Shown here one piece after another: positions 12,059 to 23,034 of a DNA stretch of 64,000 nt. Location of the stretch: positions 17,203,501-17,267,500 of the forward strand of contig JAMJFZ010001133.1 of NCBI GenBank assembly GCA_026225945.1, read 5' to 3'. Source of the DNA: Cricetomys ansorgei (Eukaryota > Chordata > Mammalia > Rodentia > Nesomyidae). The stretch's first letter is position 1. Each line of letters starts with the position of its first letter. Both the position numbers and the translations under genes were made by a program. The notes under the pieces were generated by a model, which did no database searches, was not told the origin of the DNA, and saw only the letters and a program-made list of their open reading frames with translations.

Positions 12059-12105
12059 AATACTACTCAGCTCTAAAGAAAAATGAAATAATGTGGAATC
12101 CTGTC
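12059..12105 (+). mobile_element. Short L1 3' fragment
   Basis: The string 'aatactactcagctctaaag' followed by 'aaaaatgaaataatg' matches the well-known end region of L1 ORF2/3' UTR. Only about 50 bases are recognisable. The adjacent TG run probably expanded within the element. Confidence 0.55.
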
Positions 12106-12202
12106 AATAATATACATATACATTTAAACAAACATAAATATAAGTATAAAGCTAAATATAAGTAAGGAAAGGCTTATTTATGCAAGTAGTAGACATGAGG
12201 TG

Positions 12203-12227
12203 ATATATACATATATATATATATATA
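12203..12227. repeat. (AT)n microsatellite
   Basis: A short alternating AT tract with one interrupting C. Confidence 0.9.
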
Positions 12228-14975
12228 AAGTTAAATGTTTTTCTAGTTCTAATTCTGTCATGATTTTTTTTTGTAGTGGATAAGTGCATAGATTTAAGGA
12301 GAAGCTTCACAGCTTCCGTTCCAAAGGCCGATTCTAACTGTATCTAAGTCTACTAAGTTGTATAGTCTTTACGTCTGGTTAATTCTTGTGTATGATGTTT
12401 TTATGTATTTCCAGGAATTTTTTAATAAATAATAGGGTAAAAATAAATTCTGACTCTGCAGAAAGACATTTTTAAAGAAAAGGCGTGTTCCTCATTTGCC
12501 TTTGTAAATTAATTTCTTTCAAAAACAGAGACATATAAGAATCTCCCATAGTTCCAGCCCTTATAATGAACTATTAACACACAGGATGCCTTCTTTTATT
12601 TATTTATATTTTAATTTCTGTGCCAGAATATGAGAACTCTGACTCACCTATTAAAGAGTCTGACAGGATTTTAAGCCAGATATTTTTGAGGGTGGTGGTG
12701 ATGGTGGAAAATACTACAGATAAGAGGCAAGAAGAATTACTTTTTAATATCATGTAACACTTGGAAAAATTTACTGGTTTATCCGTGATGCATATGCAAT
12801 ACAGGTAGGATGGGCTTGTGAGCTTTAGCCCCTCATTGGCGAGGGGCTAAATGTTTGGGAACTGAAGAGGCTGAAAGGTGAACTTAGGGGCATGCTGTGG
12901 TCTTCAAATGTCCTCCTAGGTCTGCCCATTAGCCCTAGGCAAATCACTGGGGCTCCAGGCTCGTACTCCAGGAGCCTGAGGTAGCTCACCTCGTGGAAGT
13001 AGGGTGGGGACAGCACCAAGAAAACAGGGTATTTGTAGGCAATGTCTGCTTGAGAGGCCCTCTAGTGAGCCAGTTGCTTCCTGACCAGAGGCTTGACATA
13101 TGGGGGAGTATCCCCAGTTTCAGGGGTACTGGAATGCCAGCAGTGAGCTCCTTCATGGGTTGACCCCTGCCAGGGAGTAAGGAAGGATCATGGGACAAGC
13201 ATAGAGGCCATGCTTGCCTATAAAAGAAGGAGCAGGAAGAACCCCCCCCCCCAGTGGCGGGGGTAATGGAAGAATTGTCAGGTCAACTAGAACCGCAGGC
13301 TTACCCTTTGAAAAGGGGATGGCTGTAAGTATCTTTCATGGTGACAAAAATCAGTGTCCCATTATACTAGTGTAGATTTGGGACTTCTCATGCCTCTACC
13401 TCTTCCCAGGCCCACAGGCATCAGAAATCTCACAACTGTTGGAAGGAAGATAGGAGCTAAAGAGCAAACAGGGGCAAATCTCTGCAAATACCTGCATTGT
13501 AAGTCCCAACGTGAGGCCTCTTGAAACGAGGACAGTGGAAGATTTAGGTGTATTTTGACTGTTGTATGGTGCTGCACACTACTCACCGAACTTGCACAGC
13601 TTCTAGGACTGTAAATAGCAAAGCAACATTATGTATTTTCCAAACAGAAAATACACAGGACTAATGGGGATTTCCAAGGCATAAATTACCCAGACCCCTA
13701 TAATGGACTGAATGGAAAAATTGAGGAGAGAGTAGTTGTGTGTTAGCTGAGTTGCAATTCCTTGTGAGTATGTTGATTTCTTTATACACCACACATAGAG
13801 GTCATTTAAACTTAGAGAAATTATGTAGGAATCCACCATACTAAAGTATTGTCCTCAAAACTGAAGGCCTTTTGATTTGTTCTCATCCCGTTACCATTCT
13901 GCAGCCACTCTATGCTGTGTGCTGTCTCTGTCGGGGATTTAAGGATGGAGGTGTTTTTGTTTCTTCTCCTGTGCCCTGCCATTCTATCCTTCCGTGACTG
14001 CTCACAGTTACCAGGAAACACAGGTGAGTGTTAAGCTCACTTCCCAGGCAGGAAGGCTGGTGCTAAGCACCATCGGACTCACATCTGCTGGATGATATCA
14101 TACTCTTTCCCTCAGGCTGTAGTTCAAGAGCCTGTTCCCCAGAGTCCCTCGAGGCCTGTCTTCTCCCATTTCTCTCCAGCTGTTCCCCCAAACTGGCCTG
14201 CTTGGATAGGAGTCTCTGTTTGCAGCCTTGGTATGCAGCCCCTCTCGGCTGCCCCGGCATGCCTTCCCAGTTAATGGAAGGGCTGGCATCCCTACACCTT
14301 AGTCTTGCTCAATTCATTTCCGCAGGCCAGGTCAGCCAAGCCAACATTTACTCAGGCCCAAAGCCATTGGGCAGAGTCTTTTACAACATCAACAGCAGCA
14401 GCCAATGAGGAAGCTTGTTTAGTTCAAGATCATTACATTTTGGGATCTCTGCCCAGGACCTCTGGGATGAGTCCATGGCATTCCTTTGCAAGGTATAGTG
14501 ACACCTCTCGGGCCAGCTTAAGAGTCCCATGGATACGAATGACTCCAATCAGGGTCATCTCATTTGGCATGAAAGCCTGGATGCCACTCCTGGGTTTCTT
14601 TCAGGATTTGGACCTGTTGCTGTATAGCGTAGAGTGGGAAATCCCTCACTGAACAGCCAATTCCACATGAGTGTTTAGCGAGGGAGCTGTAAAGTCTATG
14701 TAGGGAGGATGAGGGGAGATTTGCTTCGGTGTCACCCTCCTTTTATGCCCTTAAACTTCAACTTAGAACTCCAAGCCCTTTGAGGAAGCGTTAGCTGGAC
14801 TATAGTAGAGTCATTATAAAACCCATCACGTAATCCACATGTGCCATCTAGGGCTGTCTAGGGAAATAAACACATGGGTCATCCCAGCTCCAGTGTACTC
14901 TTGGGCCACCCTAGGGTTAAATTCCTTTGCTCTTTCCATATACTAATAAATTTGCTCTATAATTTTTTTTTTCCA
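12228..14975. other. Unique non-coding stretch with a perfect hairpin and a C run
   Basis: No gene recognised over about 2.7 kb. Notable landmarks are a perfect 11-bp inverted repeat at 12824-12851 (see findings), an 11-base C run at 13242-13252, and moderately GC-rich sequence at 14040-14300. Open frames of up to 115 codons on both strands overlap without any common protein. Confidence 0.4.
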
Positions 14976-14979
14976 ATTT

Positions 14980-15229
14980 GAGACTGTGGAGATGTTCAGC
15001 AGGTAAGAGTATTCGCTGTACAAGAATGAGTTCAAATCACTAGCTTCTATATAAAAACTGGGTTTGGCCATGTGTACCTCTCTAACTCTAACACTGGGGA
15101 CATGGTCAGAGAAAGAAGGACTGCTGGGAATCGCTGGATGCCAGCCTGGCTCCAGGTCTATCTGAAGGCAATACAGTGCAGAGTGATGGAACAGGACACT
15201 TCAGGTTCTCTGCTGGTCTCCATATGCAT
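14980..15229 (+). mobile_element. B4/RSINE1-type SINE
   Basis: A composite rodent SINE. It has a tRNA-like head with 'gagatgttcagcaggtaaga' and 'gagttcaaatcact', a middle part 'aactgggtttggccatgtgt', a region 'gccagcctggctcc', and a tail that runs into CA repeats. The order of tRNA head, B1-like middle and CA-rich end is typical of B4-related SINEs. It is diverged. Confidence 0.7.
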
Positions 15230-15250
15230 CACACACACACACACACACAC
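15230..15250. repeat. (CA)n microsatellite at SINE tail
   Basis: A pure CA run immediately after the B4-type SINE. SINE tails of this class often seed CA repeats. Confidence 0.95.
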
Positions 15251-15344
15251 TTTGAATTTCCCCTTCTGTAAATAGCCAAGATACTTAGCCAGTGGATTTG
15301 AGGCTATCATACGGCTGCCAAAATGCCATCATAGTTCAGACAAA

Positions 15345-15430
15345 GCTTCAGAGTCAGATCCAAACTTGAGTTTTGGATTTACCACTTGATAGGAATGAGG
15401 CCTGGCCAAGCCTTCACTGATTTTCCAGCG
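15345..15430 (+). repeat. Possible MIR SINE remnant
   Basis: The order 'gagttttggatttaccactt', then 'gaggcctggccaagccttca', resembles the MIR core ('...tggatttgccactt...', '...ttgggcaagtca...'). It is short and diverged, so identification is weak. Confidence 0.35.
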
Positions 15431-15574
15431 GAGGGGAAAGACTGTGGACACTGACTGCTTGACTTGGAGCTTCTGACCCCTTGCTAATGAATGACGAGCT
15501 CGGATGCTCTGCAGCATAAGAATAGAGACGCCCTAGACTGCGGCCAAGTCTGGATTCAAAACCAACACAGAGAC

Positions 15575-15953
15575 CACTTGCATTTGTATGCATTTTCAAT
15601 GAATAATCGGAAAAGAAAATTGCAGAAAGTTTTATTTATCATATCGCCAAAAAGAATAAAATACTTGAGAAGGAACTGAACAGAGGAGGCCAGACATGCA
15701 CACTGAAAGCTACAAAGCTCTGTTGCAAACACTAACAATACAAACCAATGGAAGACTCCCGTGCTGATGGGTTGGAAGACTTGATGCTACGATGGTCACG
15801 TCATCCAACCGGATCCACAGACTCCCTGAAGACGCTATCAAAATCCTGAATGGCAGTTTTAAAGGTAGAAATAAAATCTCAATACTAAAATTAATATGGA
15901 ATATCAAGTGTCTCCAAACAGCAAAAACAACTAACAAATGTAATATATATTAT

Positions 15954-15999
<46 letters not shown>

Positions 16000-16786
16000 T
16001 GCTAGATGTTCAGACTTCCTGATTGTGAAACTTGCTGCAAAGCTATACTAAGCAAAACTGTATGCTGCTGCTACAATGCAGCTGGGAGACCAAAGGGACA
16101 GCAGGAGAGCATGGACAGAAGCCCTTGTCCACATGCTCCAGTCAGCTTGGCAGTATGTTATCAAACGATGTGCTTTTCCCATGAGGAATATATAGTTTGG
16201 CAACCTGAATGTCCATATGCAATAGAAAAAAGCTGGGGCTGTATCTTCCATTAAATAAAAAAGATGTCTCAGAGCCTAAGAGTAAGAGATAACACCATAA
16301 AGCTCTTCAGAGAAAACAGAAGAAAGTTTCATGACATTAGATTTGGCCATGACTTCTTGAATGTGACACCCAAACCAGAAGCAACAAAAACATAGAAGAG
16401 AAATCAGATTCCATTAAACCAAAGCAAATATCATCATCAAAAGACTGAGAAGGCAGCCATGGAAAGGGAGAGAAACTATCTACAAATTATGTACATGATG
16501 ATGGACTAGTGTTCAGCATATACCAGAAGCCCCACAACACAACAGAAAACGCAATCAAACCCCAAACTCCAACACTGTGATTTAAAAAATAGATTCATGA
16601 CTTGTATAGACATTTCTCCAAATCACATTCATGGCCACTAAGAACATGTAACAATGCTCAATGCCTCTAAAGAGACATCAATTAATACATATGTATGCGC
16701 AAATATGAAATATACATATGTACATAATGGAATATTATTCAGCCTAAAAAAGAAAATGAAATTCTGATGCATGCTGTAATGTAAAT
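15575..16786 (+). mobile_element. Degenerate L1 ORF2 3' region (left of nested URR1)
   Basis: Plus-strand L1 sequence. Landmarks are 'gccaaaaagaataaaatact', 'cacactgaaagctacaaagc', 'ctacgatggtcacgtcatcc' (the 'cat tgg aag' part before it is also recognisable), 'gctatcaaaatcctgaatgg', 'ttcatgacattagatttggc', 'gaaggcagccatggaaaggg', and 'aatggaatattattcagcct' near the 3' end. This covers the C-terminal part of the reverse-transcriptase ORF. Stops and indels are frequent and nothing translatable remains. A 40-base CA tract (15957-15996) has expanded inside it. The element is interrupted by a URR1 at 16787. Confidence 0.88.
15957..15996. repeat. (AC)20 microsatellite
   Basis: A pure AC run of 40 bases embedded in the L1 fragment, preceded by an AT-rich 'taatatatattatata' patch. 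Confidence 0.97.
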
Positions 16787-17011
16787 CAGTGGTTCTCATC
16801 CTGTGGATTGTGACCTTTGGAAGTGAAACCACCTTTTCATAGGGGTTCCCTAAGACCATTTGTAAATATCAGATATTTACATTCCAATCCATAACAGTAT
16901 CAAAACTACAATTATAAAGTAACAACAAAAATAATTTTATGGTTGGGGGGTCATCACAACATGAGGAGCTATATTAAAGGGTTGCACCATTAGGAAAGTT
17001 GAGAGCCACTG
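16787..17011 (+). mobile_element. URR1-type hAT-Charlie transposon nested in L1
   Basis: It begins 'cagtggttctcatcctgtgg' and ends 'ttgagagccactg', the hAT-type terminal inverted repeat. Internal matches to the copy at 2741 include 'cataggggttccctaagacc', 'cataacagtatcaaaact' and 'tcatcacaacatgaggagct'. The 8-bp flanks atgtaaat and ctgtaaat match at 7 of 8 positions. Removing the element and one flank restores continuous L1 sequence. It has no transposase. Confidence 0.93.
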
Positions 17012-17275
17012 CTGTAAATGAACCTGAAGATAGTATACTAAATGAAATAACTGTGTGTGAAAGGTCACATACCATTCTATTACACTGACATGGAGAGCAG
17101 AAAGATTCTAACTCACAGATACACAAGGGTGGAGAGGACAGTGGTGACCAGTGGCTTGGGAATGAGTTCAGAAAGATGGAAACATCTGAGCAATGAATGA
17201 TAGTGGTCATTGCATGTCAATAATGTCCTTAATGTTGTGGAACCACGTACTATGAATAGTTCAAATGGCAAACAG
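17012..17275 (+). mobile_element. L1 3' end (right of nested URR1)
   Basis: This continues the L1 after the URR1: 'gaacctgaagatagtatact' with 'aaatgaaataa', then 'ggtcacataccattctatta', 'gcttgggaatgagttcag', and 'tgtccttaatgttgtgga'. These match the order of an old mammalian L1 3' untranslated region. The fragment is non-coding. Confidence 0.82.
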
Positions 17276-17315
17276 TACCATCTAGCTTCATCCCCAGCAC
17301 TCAGAGATTGATGAG

Positions 17316-17339
17316 GAGGACTAAGGACTAAGGACTAAG
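17316..17339. repeat. Short tandem 7-bp repeat (aggacta)3
   Basis: Three copies of a 7-base unit, aggacta, in immediate succession at the border between the L1 end and the next LTR. Confidence 0.85.
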
Positions 17340-17342
17340 AAC

Positions 17343-17602
17343 CTGGAGGCAGGACCTGAAATAGTTACCATGGAGAGATGCTGCTCTCTGGCTTGCTTTC
17401 CCTGGCTCACCTTCCTTATGCAACCCAGGTTTATCTGCTTAGAGATGCTGCCCATGGTGGGCTGGCCCTCCTACATTAATTAGCAATCAGTAAACTCATC
17501 ACAGATTTGCTCACTGGCCAATTTGATGGACGCAGTTCCTCAGCTGAGCATCCCTCTTCCCAAGTATGTCATGTTGACAACTGAAGCTAATTGTGACAGT
17601 GG
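17343..17602 (-). mobile_element. ORR1-like MaLR LTR fragment, reverse orientation
   Basis: This reads as the complement of an ORR1-type LTR: 'accatggagagatgctgct', 'ctggcttgctttccctgg', 'ctgcccatggtgggctggcc', 'ctacattaattagcaatcag', and 'catgttgacaactgaagc' at the far end. The part of the LTR bearing the polyadenylation signal is missing or unrecognisable. MaLR LTRs are remnants of ERVL-related retroelements; no coding sequence is present. Confidence 0.72.
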
Positions 17603-18098
17603 TGGGGGGGATTTGACCCTTGGTAGTGGATTCCTGATCATCTGTAGTATTCTGAGATAGTTCTTGTCTCAGAAGAAACCATATTTAAATGTCAGATATT
17701 ACTGTTACTGTTTCACAGTGTTACTATAGTAATTAAAGAGAAAGATGAAGGAGAGTACCTAGCACCTGGTATTTACTATCTAATTACAGCTTTTAAATAA
17801 TGACATGATGGTGATATATCATACTGGGTATAAACGGACACTCACGTCTAGGATAGAGAAATGAGGCAGGGCATAGTGACATTGAACGAAGCATCATCTT
17901 TTGTGTGGATAGATGGTCCACAGTTTTTGTGGATATTGCCCATGAACCTGTGACGTCACCATGGAATGATGGGACTGATGCTCTATCTCACTCATAAGAC
18001 ACAGGACCCACTCTGGGCAGCTGATGGCACCAAGTATCGCCTTGCAGAGCCACATTCTTAGATCTCTTGGCCAGCTCCTTCAACAAGCACATTTTCAG
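17603..18098. other. Unique non-coding sequence with a perfect CRE octamer
   Basis: No gene recognised. The octamer tgacgtca occurs at 17951-17958 (see findings). Confidence 0.4.
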
Positions 18099-18099
18099 C

Positions 18100-18205
18100 A
18101 CCGTCATCCCCAGTTCACCCAAAACTCACAGGAGAGGCTGATGATCTGTATTCAAAGATTTCTTCTCCAGGTAATTCTGATGCTGCTGAAGTGTGAAGCC
18201 CTCTG
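18100..18205 (+). repeat. MER5A-like hAT remnant
   Basis: The string 'ttcttctccaggtaattctg' with 'atgctgctgaagtgtgaag' resembles the 3' half of MER5A ('...ccaggtgattctgatgc...agtttgagaa'). The left half is poorly preserved. MER5A is an ancient mammalian non-autonomous DNA transposon. Confidence 0.5.
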
Positions 18206-18330
18206 CTGTGTGTGGTGAAGCTGTGGCCTCTTCACTCGCCTTGATGGTGTTCATGACTTGGAAGGAGGGCCAGCTGTGCTTTGTAGCACTTGCCCTGACA
18301 CCTCTGCCTCCAATGGATGCATCATGTTAT

Positions 18331-18332
<2 letters not shown>

Positions 18333-18368
<36 letters not shown>
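18333..18368. repeat. (GT)18 microsatellite
   Basis: A pure GT run of 36 bases. It produces the Val-Cys stretches in overlapping open frames, which are not genes. Confidence 0.97.
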
Positions 18369-18369
<1 letters not shown>

Positions 18370-21058
18370 GGGCTGGGGTGCTTATGCACATCTTTGCTGT
18401 TCTCACTGTGTCAGCCAAAGATAGCCAAGGAACTGATGCTCATCAAACACTGGGAGGTGGTCATGAGGAGAGCATGGAGGGATGCGCGGGGCAGGCCCAG
18501 GTGCAAGCAAGGATTGCATATTTAAATCAGAAAGTGGGTGTGTGTGTGTCAGACTTGTTGTCTAGTCTAGGGCTGGGGACAACTAGCTCACTTTGTTCTG
18601 TTTGTCTCTGAACTTGATTTGGTGGCAGCATCTTCTCATTAGGAGAGTATTAGTGTGGGCAATTCTCCATTGTGTGTCAAACACATGAAGAGATGCTTTC
18701 TTCTGCCATCACCCAGAGCCACACCAGTCCATATACACATATTTTTTGCATGAGCCCAACATCCCCAGCAGCAGGAAGACTCCTCCCAGGCACCCCTTCC
18801 AAGAGTCCCTCCCATGCATCCCCAGCTCACACCCTGGTGCCTCTATAGACAAGTCCTTGGGGGACAGAGAAGACTGGAGACATCTGCTCGATTAGTGTCT
18901 GTCTGCTTTGGAGGGGCTGAAGCTGAGCCTTCTGCATAGCCTAGGAATCTCTAGTTTTCCAGGTAAACTCTGAGCACAGAGGTGTGATTACTTCAGGATA
19001 CTGGCAGAAGGACTAGAAGTCTTGCTTGGCATGTGTGAGTTGAGCTGGAGTTGGAAGGAACTCCCTCAGCCAGGCTTTCACCAGCTCTCTTCAACATCCA
19101 TGGGTCAAACAAGTGAGTGGCAGGACCTTTCCACCAGAGACTCTCTTGTCCCTAGTACTTCACATCTGGAAAATGAAACCACACATCTGGAAAGACCTCT
19201 ATGTCCAAGTCAGGGTCAAAAATGGAGAATCAGAGTTTTGGACACAGAAGGTAGAAGAATTTCTCTCTCTTCGGGAGAGCCCAATTGCATAGCCCCAGGA
19301 GAGGCCAGTGGGCATGCACACACATACTACCTAACCAGTGATAGAGCTGAGGTAGACTCAAGTTTCTTCTTGTATTGTGTCTTTCAATGTTCATCTCCAA
19401 TAGGCCTTCTAGATGCTTCTTTGTTTTGAGATTAAGCTACCGTGTACTTAGCTGTTCTTACTTGACATAGAAATTAGTGATGGCTATCTTTAAAATGGTT
19501 TTTTTTTTTAAAAGGACTCAAAAACTGATACGGATTCATTTATGTGTCAGGCCAGGCTGTCTGTATTTCATTTTGTACAGCTGGGAAAATGGGAGCAGGA
19601 GGTAGAAAGAGATGTTGGCTGGGAAACAAATGATTCAAATAGTGTGAGCACCTCACTTCTTGTAGGCTGGCAGGAAGCCAATGACCACCTCTGTTGGTGC
19701 TGCCGAGAGCCAGTCACACGCTCTACACCGTGGAATGAGCCGATGGCGGTATCAATGATGTAAATTATGCTTCAAGTGAAGGTTTTGAACAATGCTACAG
19801 CTAGCTGGAAAGCAACTGCACTGTGTTAGGAGCCCCCTGTCCCCCAGAGCCCTCCTTCCTCCCTCACTTGCTGGGTGGTGCTCCCCAGCTTTTTGATGAG
19901 CTCCCGACTTTGTTTCTTGCCCACTGTAAAGACGTAAGTAGTCACGAGGCTTCAGCTAGCAGCGAGACAGTGTGACTCAAGCGCGGACTGATGCATTCTT
20001 GTCTAGCGGACCATCTGGCCCGGATGACTTTGACTAATGCACACAGAGTCCTTGAAACAAAGGCAAAGGCATGCGTGAGAATGCTAACGAATTTGCCATC
20101 CTAAACTAGGTGTTACGAATCCATCCCTCGTCCCCGGGCTGAGATGATCACCTCTGGGTGAGTGTTGTTTGGTCTTTGTGCTAAAGTGCTCTGTGTCCTC
20201 TCTTCTCTGCTGGCCCTATTGGAGACAGACAACAGTAATGCATCTTCAAGTCTGACTTCTGCAGAATTTTTGGGTGGGGACTGAAAGCATAGGCGGCTAA
20301 GTGGACTTGAGGGATAGGCAGTAGGGAAAGGCACGTGGAGTAGCGAAGTCAAGGTGCAGAGTTGGGAGTGGGTGAAGTATTCTATAAGTAGAGGAGAGCC
20401 CTGTGTGGTTAAATTGAAGAACCTCAGGGGGTATGTAGTGGGTACTGATTCCTGGGGCACACTTTATCACCTTGGAAATATGGAATCCGTGGTGGTTCGT
20501 CAGGATGAGAAAGATCCTGTGTGATCTGTGCTCGGTAGATGAAAACTGTTGCAGGTACAGAAGGTGGGATGAGAGAGCAAGGGGAACAAGCCATCCACGT
20601 GCTTCTCTGTTTTAGTTTTAGTTGTAACAGTGCTGGCAACATTGACAGGGGAATGGGCAACCAGCTGAGGTGGGGGTTACTGAGGGCGGGTTAGATGGTG
20701 GTGATGGGAAATGAATTGGTGGTGCCGCTGCCTCAGCTGAGAATCTCTCTGCATCCAGGCAATCACGTGCCTTGTGCAGCCCTGATGGGCCTTCCCCATA
20801 ACCTTCTCTCTGGGATTCGGGCAGCTGAGGTATCTGAGGAATGAGACAAGATTGCACAACTCTGTCTTCACCCAGGTTCAGTCCAAAGTCTGCTGCCTTT
20901 GAGGGAGGGTAGGGCTGTAGAGTCTGAAGGTTAATCTCCCAAATTCAGCAGGGAGGAGACTTGTAAACTGTTCTGGTTTATACCGGCACGTTGGGTTCCT
21001 CTCAACACAGAGCAGGTTGCTTTGGAATCTCTAGCATACGAGTAAGGAGAATACTTTT
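18370..21058. other. Long unique stretch, some CpG-richer sequence
   Basis: About 2.7 kb with no recognised exon or repeat. The 19900-20100 part has more CpG than its surroundings. The longest frame, 19022-19429 (135 codons), has no recognisable domain. This is a reasonable place to look for a conserved non-coding element, but conservation cannot be judged from one sequence. Confidence 0.4.
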
Positions 21059-21059
21059 T

Positions 21060-21236
21060 ATTTTCTTTAAGTTACTTTCATTTATTTTGTGTGTTTGTGC
21101 CTCTGTGTGCACATGCCACAGCGCACAGAGGACAACTCTCAGGGGATGATTCTTTCCTTCCATCCATCACGTAGGTTCCAAGGATTCGACTCAGATCATC
21201 ATGCTGGTGCCTTTACATGCTGAGCATTTCTATGCA
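21060..21236 (-). mobile_element. B3/B2-type SINE, reverse orientation
   Basis: The complement of a B3-like SINE: T-rich tail complement, 'gtgcctctgtgtgcacatgc', 'cacagaggacaactctcagg', 'ttccaaggattcgactcag', and 'gcctttacatgctgagca' for the tRNA-like head. It is diverged. Confidence 0.8.
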
Positions 21237-21499
21237 CGCTCTTATTAATAAGAGTAATTCCCTGATAATTTGACTCTTAAGGCTACCACAAACAAAGCTA
21301 AACCTGTAGCCCTCTGGAGACTTTGTTTTCTCCTACACAGGGTAAAATAACAATGTTACAATGGAGTAACAATGTCACTGAGAAGGTGACTGTGAGGATG
21401 ACTTTGGTATTAGTAGGCAGCAATTCGTCCTCAGGTTGGGTTCTGCACTAAGTATTTGTTCTTCTTGATTATTTCACATTGTTATGTGGAAGGAAGTGG

Positions 21500-21989
21500 G
21501 TGGTTTGAATGAAAATGGTTCCCATAGGTTCCCATATTTGTATGCTTGGTCTTCAGTTGAAGAATTGTTTGGAAGGATTAGGAGGTGTGTCCTTGTTGGA
21601 AGAGCTATGTAGCTTTGAGGTTTCAAAAGCCTATACCAGGCCCATTCTAGCTGGTTTGTCTGTCTGTCTGTCTCTCTCCCTCTTTCTGTCTCTCTCTATT
21701 TCTCTCTCTCTGTATCTATCTCTGTTTCTGTCTCTCTGTCTGTCTCTTTGTCTCTCTCTCTCTCTCTCTCTCTCTTTGTCTCTGTCTGCCTCTCCTTCCC
21801 CTATTCCCCCTGCTAGGATGTAGCTCTCAGCTACTGCTCTAGTTCTGGCCTGTGTGCCTCCATGCTCCCGCCATGATGGTAATGGGCTAACCCTCTGAAA
21901 CTGTAAGCCAGCCCTCAATTCAATGTTTTCTTTTATGAGTTACCTTGGTCACGGTGTCTCTTCACAGCAAGAGAATAGTGACTGAGACA
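21500..21989 (+). mobile_element. MT-type MaLR solo LTR with internal TC expansion
   Basis: It starts 'ggtttgaatgaaaatggttc' and runs through 'gaaggattaggaggtgtgtc', 'cttgttggaagagct' and 'tttgaggtttcaaaagcc' to the 3' part 'ctcccgccatgatggtaatg', 'ctctgaaactgtaagccagc', 'ttaccttggtcacggtgtct' and 'agaatagtgactgagaca'. That order is the rodent MT/MaLR LTR. The usual short TC run in the middle has grown to about 145 bases (21656-21800). No internal region or second LTR is seen nearby, so it is a solo LTR. Confidence 0.85.
21656..21800. repeat. Pyrimidine (TCTG)n/(TC)n microsatellite
   Basis: A mixed TCTG, TCTT and TC tract. The strand-wise Ser/Leu and Arg/Glu/Asp repeats in overlapping frames come only from this composition. 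Confidence 0.95.
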
Positions 21990-21994
21990 GTGGG

Positions 21995-22135
21995 GAATCC
22001 ACTACATCTTAAAGATGAGAAAAAACATCTCTTAGGGAGGTGAGATCACTTGCCCAAAGTTAATTTCTGTGAGTTAAAAGGGGCAGAGAGGAATTTTAGC
22101 CAACCCTGGCCTTGTCAGAAGACATTATTTTTAAT
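21995..22135 (-). repeat. MIR SINE remnant (reverse orientation)
   Basis: The order 'cttaaagatgagaaaaaaca', 'ggaggtgagatcacttgccc' and 'aaagttaatttctgtgagtt', then 'gaattttagccaaccctgg', resembles the reverse complement of MIR. The core is moderately preserved. Confidence 0.6.
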
Positions 22136-22925
22136 CCACATTTACCACAGAAACATAGAAATGTTAGTTTTTTGACATTATGTTCAGGTAAATAGGGCAG
22201 CAATGCCTCTCCTGATTAACAATGCAGAATTTGTATGGTAGGTATAATCTAGTAAGTAAGGTAGCGATAGGAAGAGTTCCATAAGTAGGAGCCACTGTGG
22301 TAGAATGAAGTTACCTCTTGAGGAGGCCATTTGTACCAACTTCCTGTGAGTCCAGGGTCCTTGACTCCCAATAGCTTTCAAACCGTAGAGAAAATCCACC
22401 TGGGATAAAGCACAACAGGATTTCCTGGCTCATGTAGGTGAGAGCACAGAAGCGTCCAGCTTCAGACCTCCTGCCATGGATGCTATTCAGGATTCTTCAG
22501 ATGCTGAGCTCTGTTTTCCCATGTTGATTCCATTCTCAGACAGGATGCTCATTCATGCTTCAGGCTTGTGACTCTCCTTACATCTTCTATGGAAATAATG
22601 CCTCTTCAACAATTGACACAAGAGTCTTGGAGCTGAACACTCCAAGGTTTGGACATCCAGCTTCTAAATCTTTGCTTGGGAGTTAGACCATGTTAAGTGA
22701 CATGAAATTTAATGAGAAAGGAAATTGTTTTCCCTGGGAACAAAGTGCTTAAACTAGGAAATGAGAGGAGGGCAGGTACCAAGTGGTTAAAAAAAAAAAA
22801 TCCCCTCACCTTGAACTTTGTAGAATCCTTTAAGGGGAGGAAATAGGGTACAGGGCATTGAAATAGAATAGAAAGGACTCCAGGAATCTAGACTCCCAAG
22901 TTCAGAACCCCAAGCAGGACCTTCT
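22136..22925. other. Unique non-coding sequence
   Basis: No gene recognised. There is an A run at 22789-22800. Small open frames have no recognisable content. Confidence 0.4.
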
Positions 22926-22928
22926 GCG

Positions 22929-23034
22929 TATTCCTACAATCCGCCTACCCCAGGGGCTGAGGGAAGAGAATTGCAAGTTCAAAGCTAGCTCGGGCAATAT
23001 AGTGAGTTATTATATCTAAATAAAAAGTGAGAAG
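22929..23034 (+). mobile_element. Monomeric B1-type SINE joined to an ID element
   Basis: A degenerate 7SL-derived SINE: 'ctacaatccgcctacccca', then 'ggggctgagggaagagaatt', 'gcaagttcaaagctagct', 'cgggcaatatagtgag', ending in 'aaataaaaagtga'. The word order matches proto-B1/PB1. It runs directly into the ID element to its right, forming a B1-ID composite. Confidence 0.72.
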
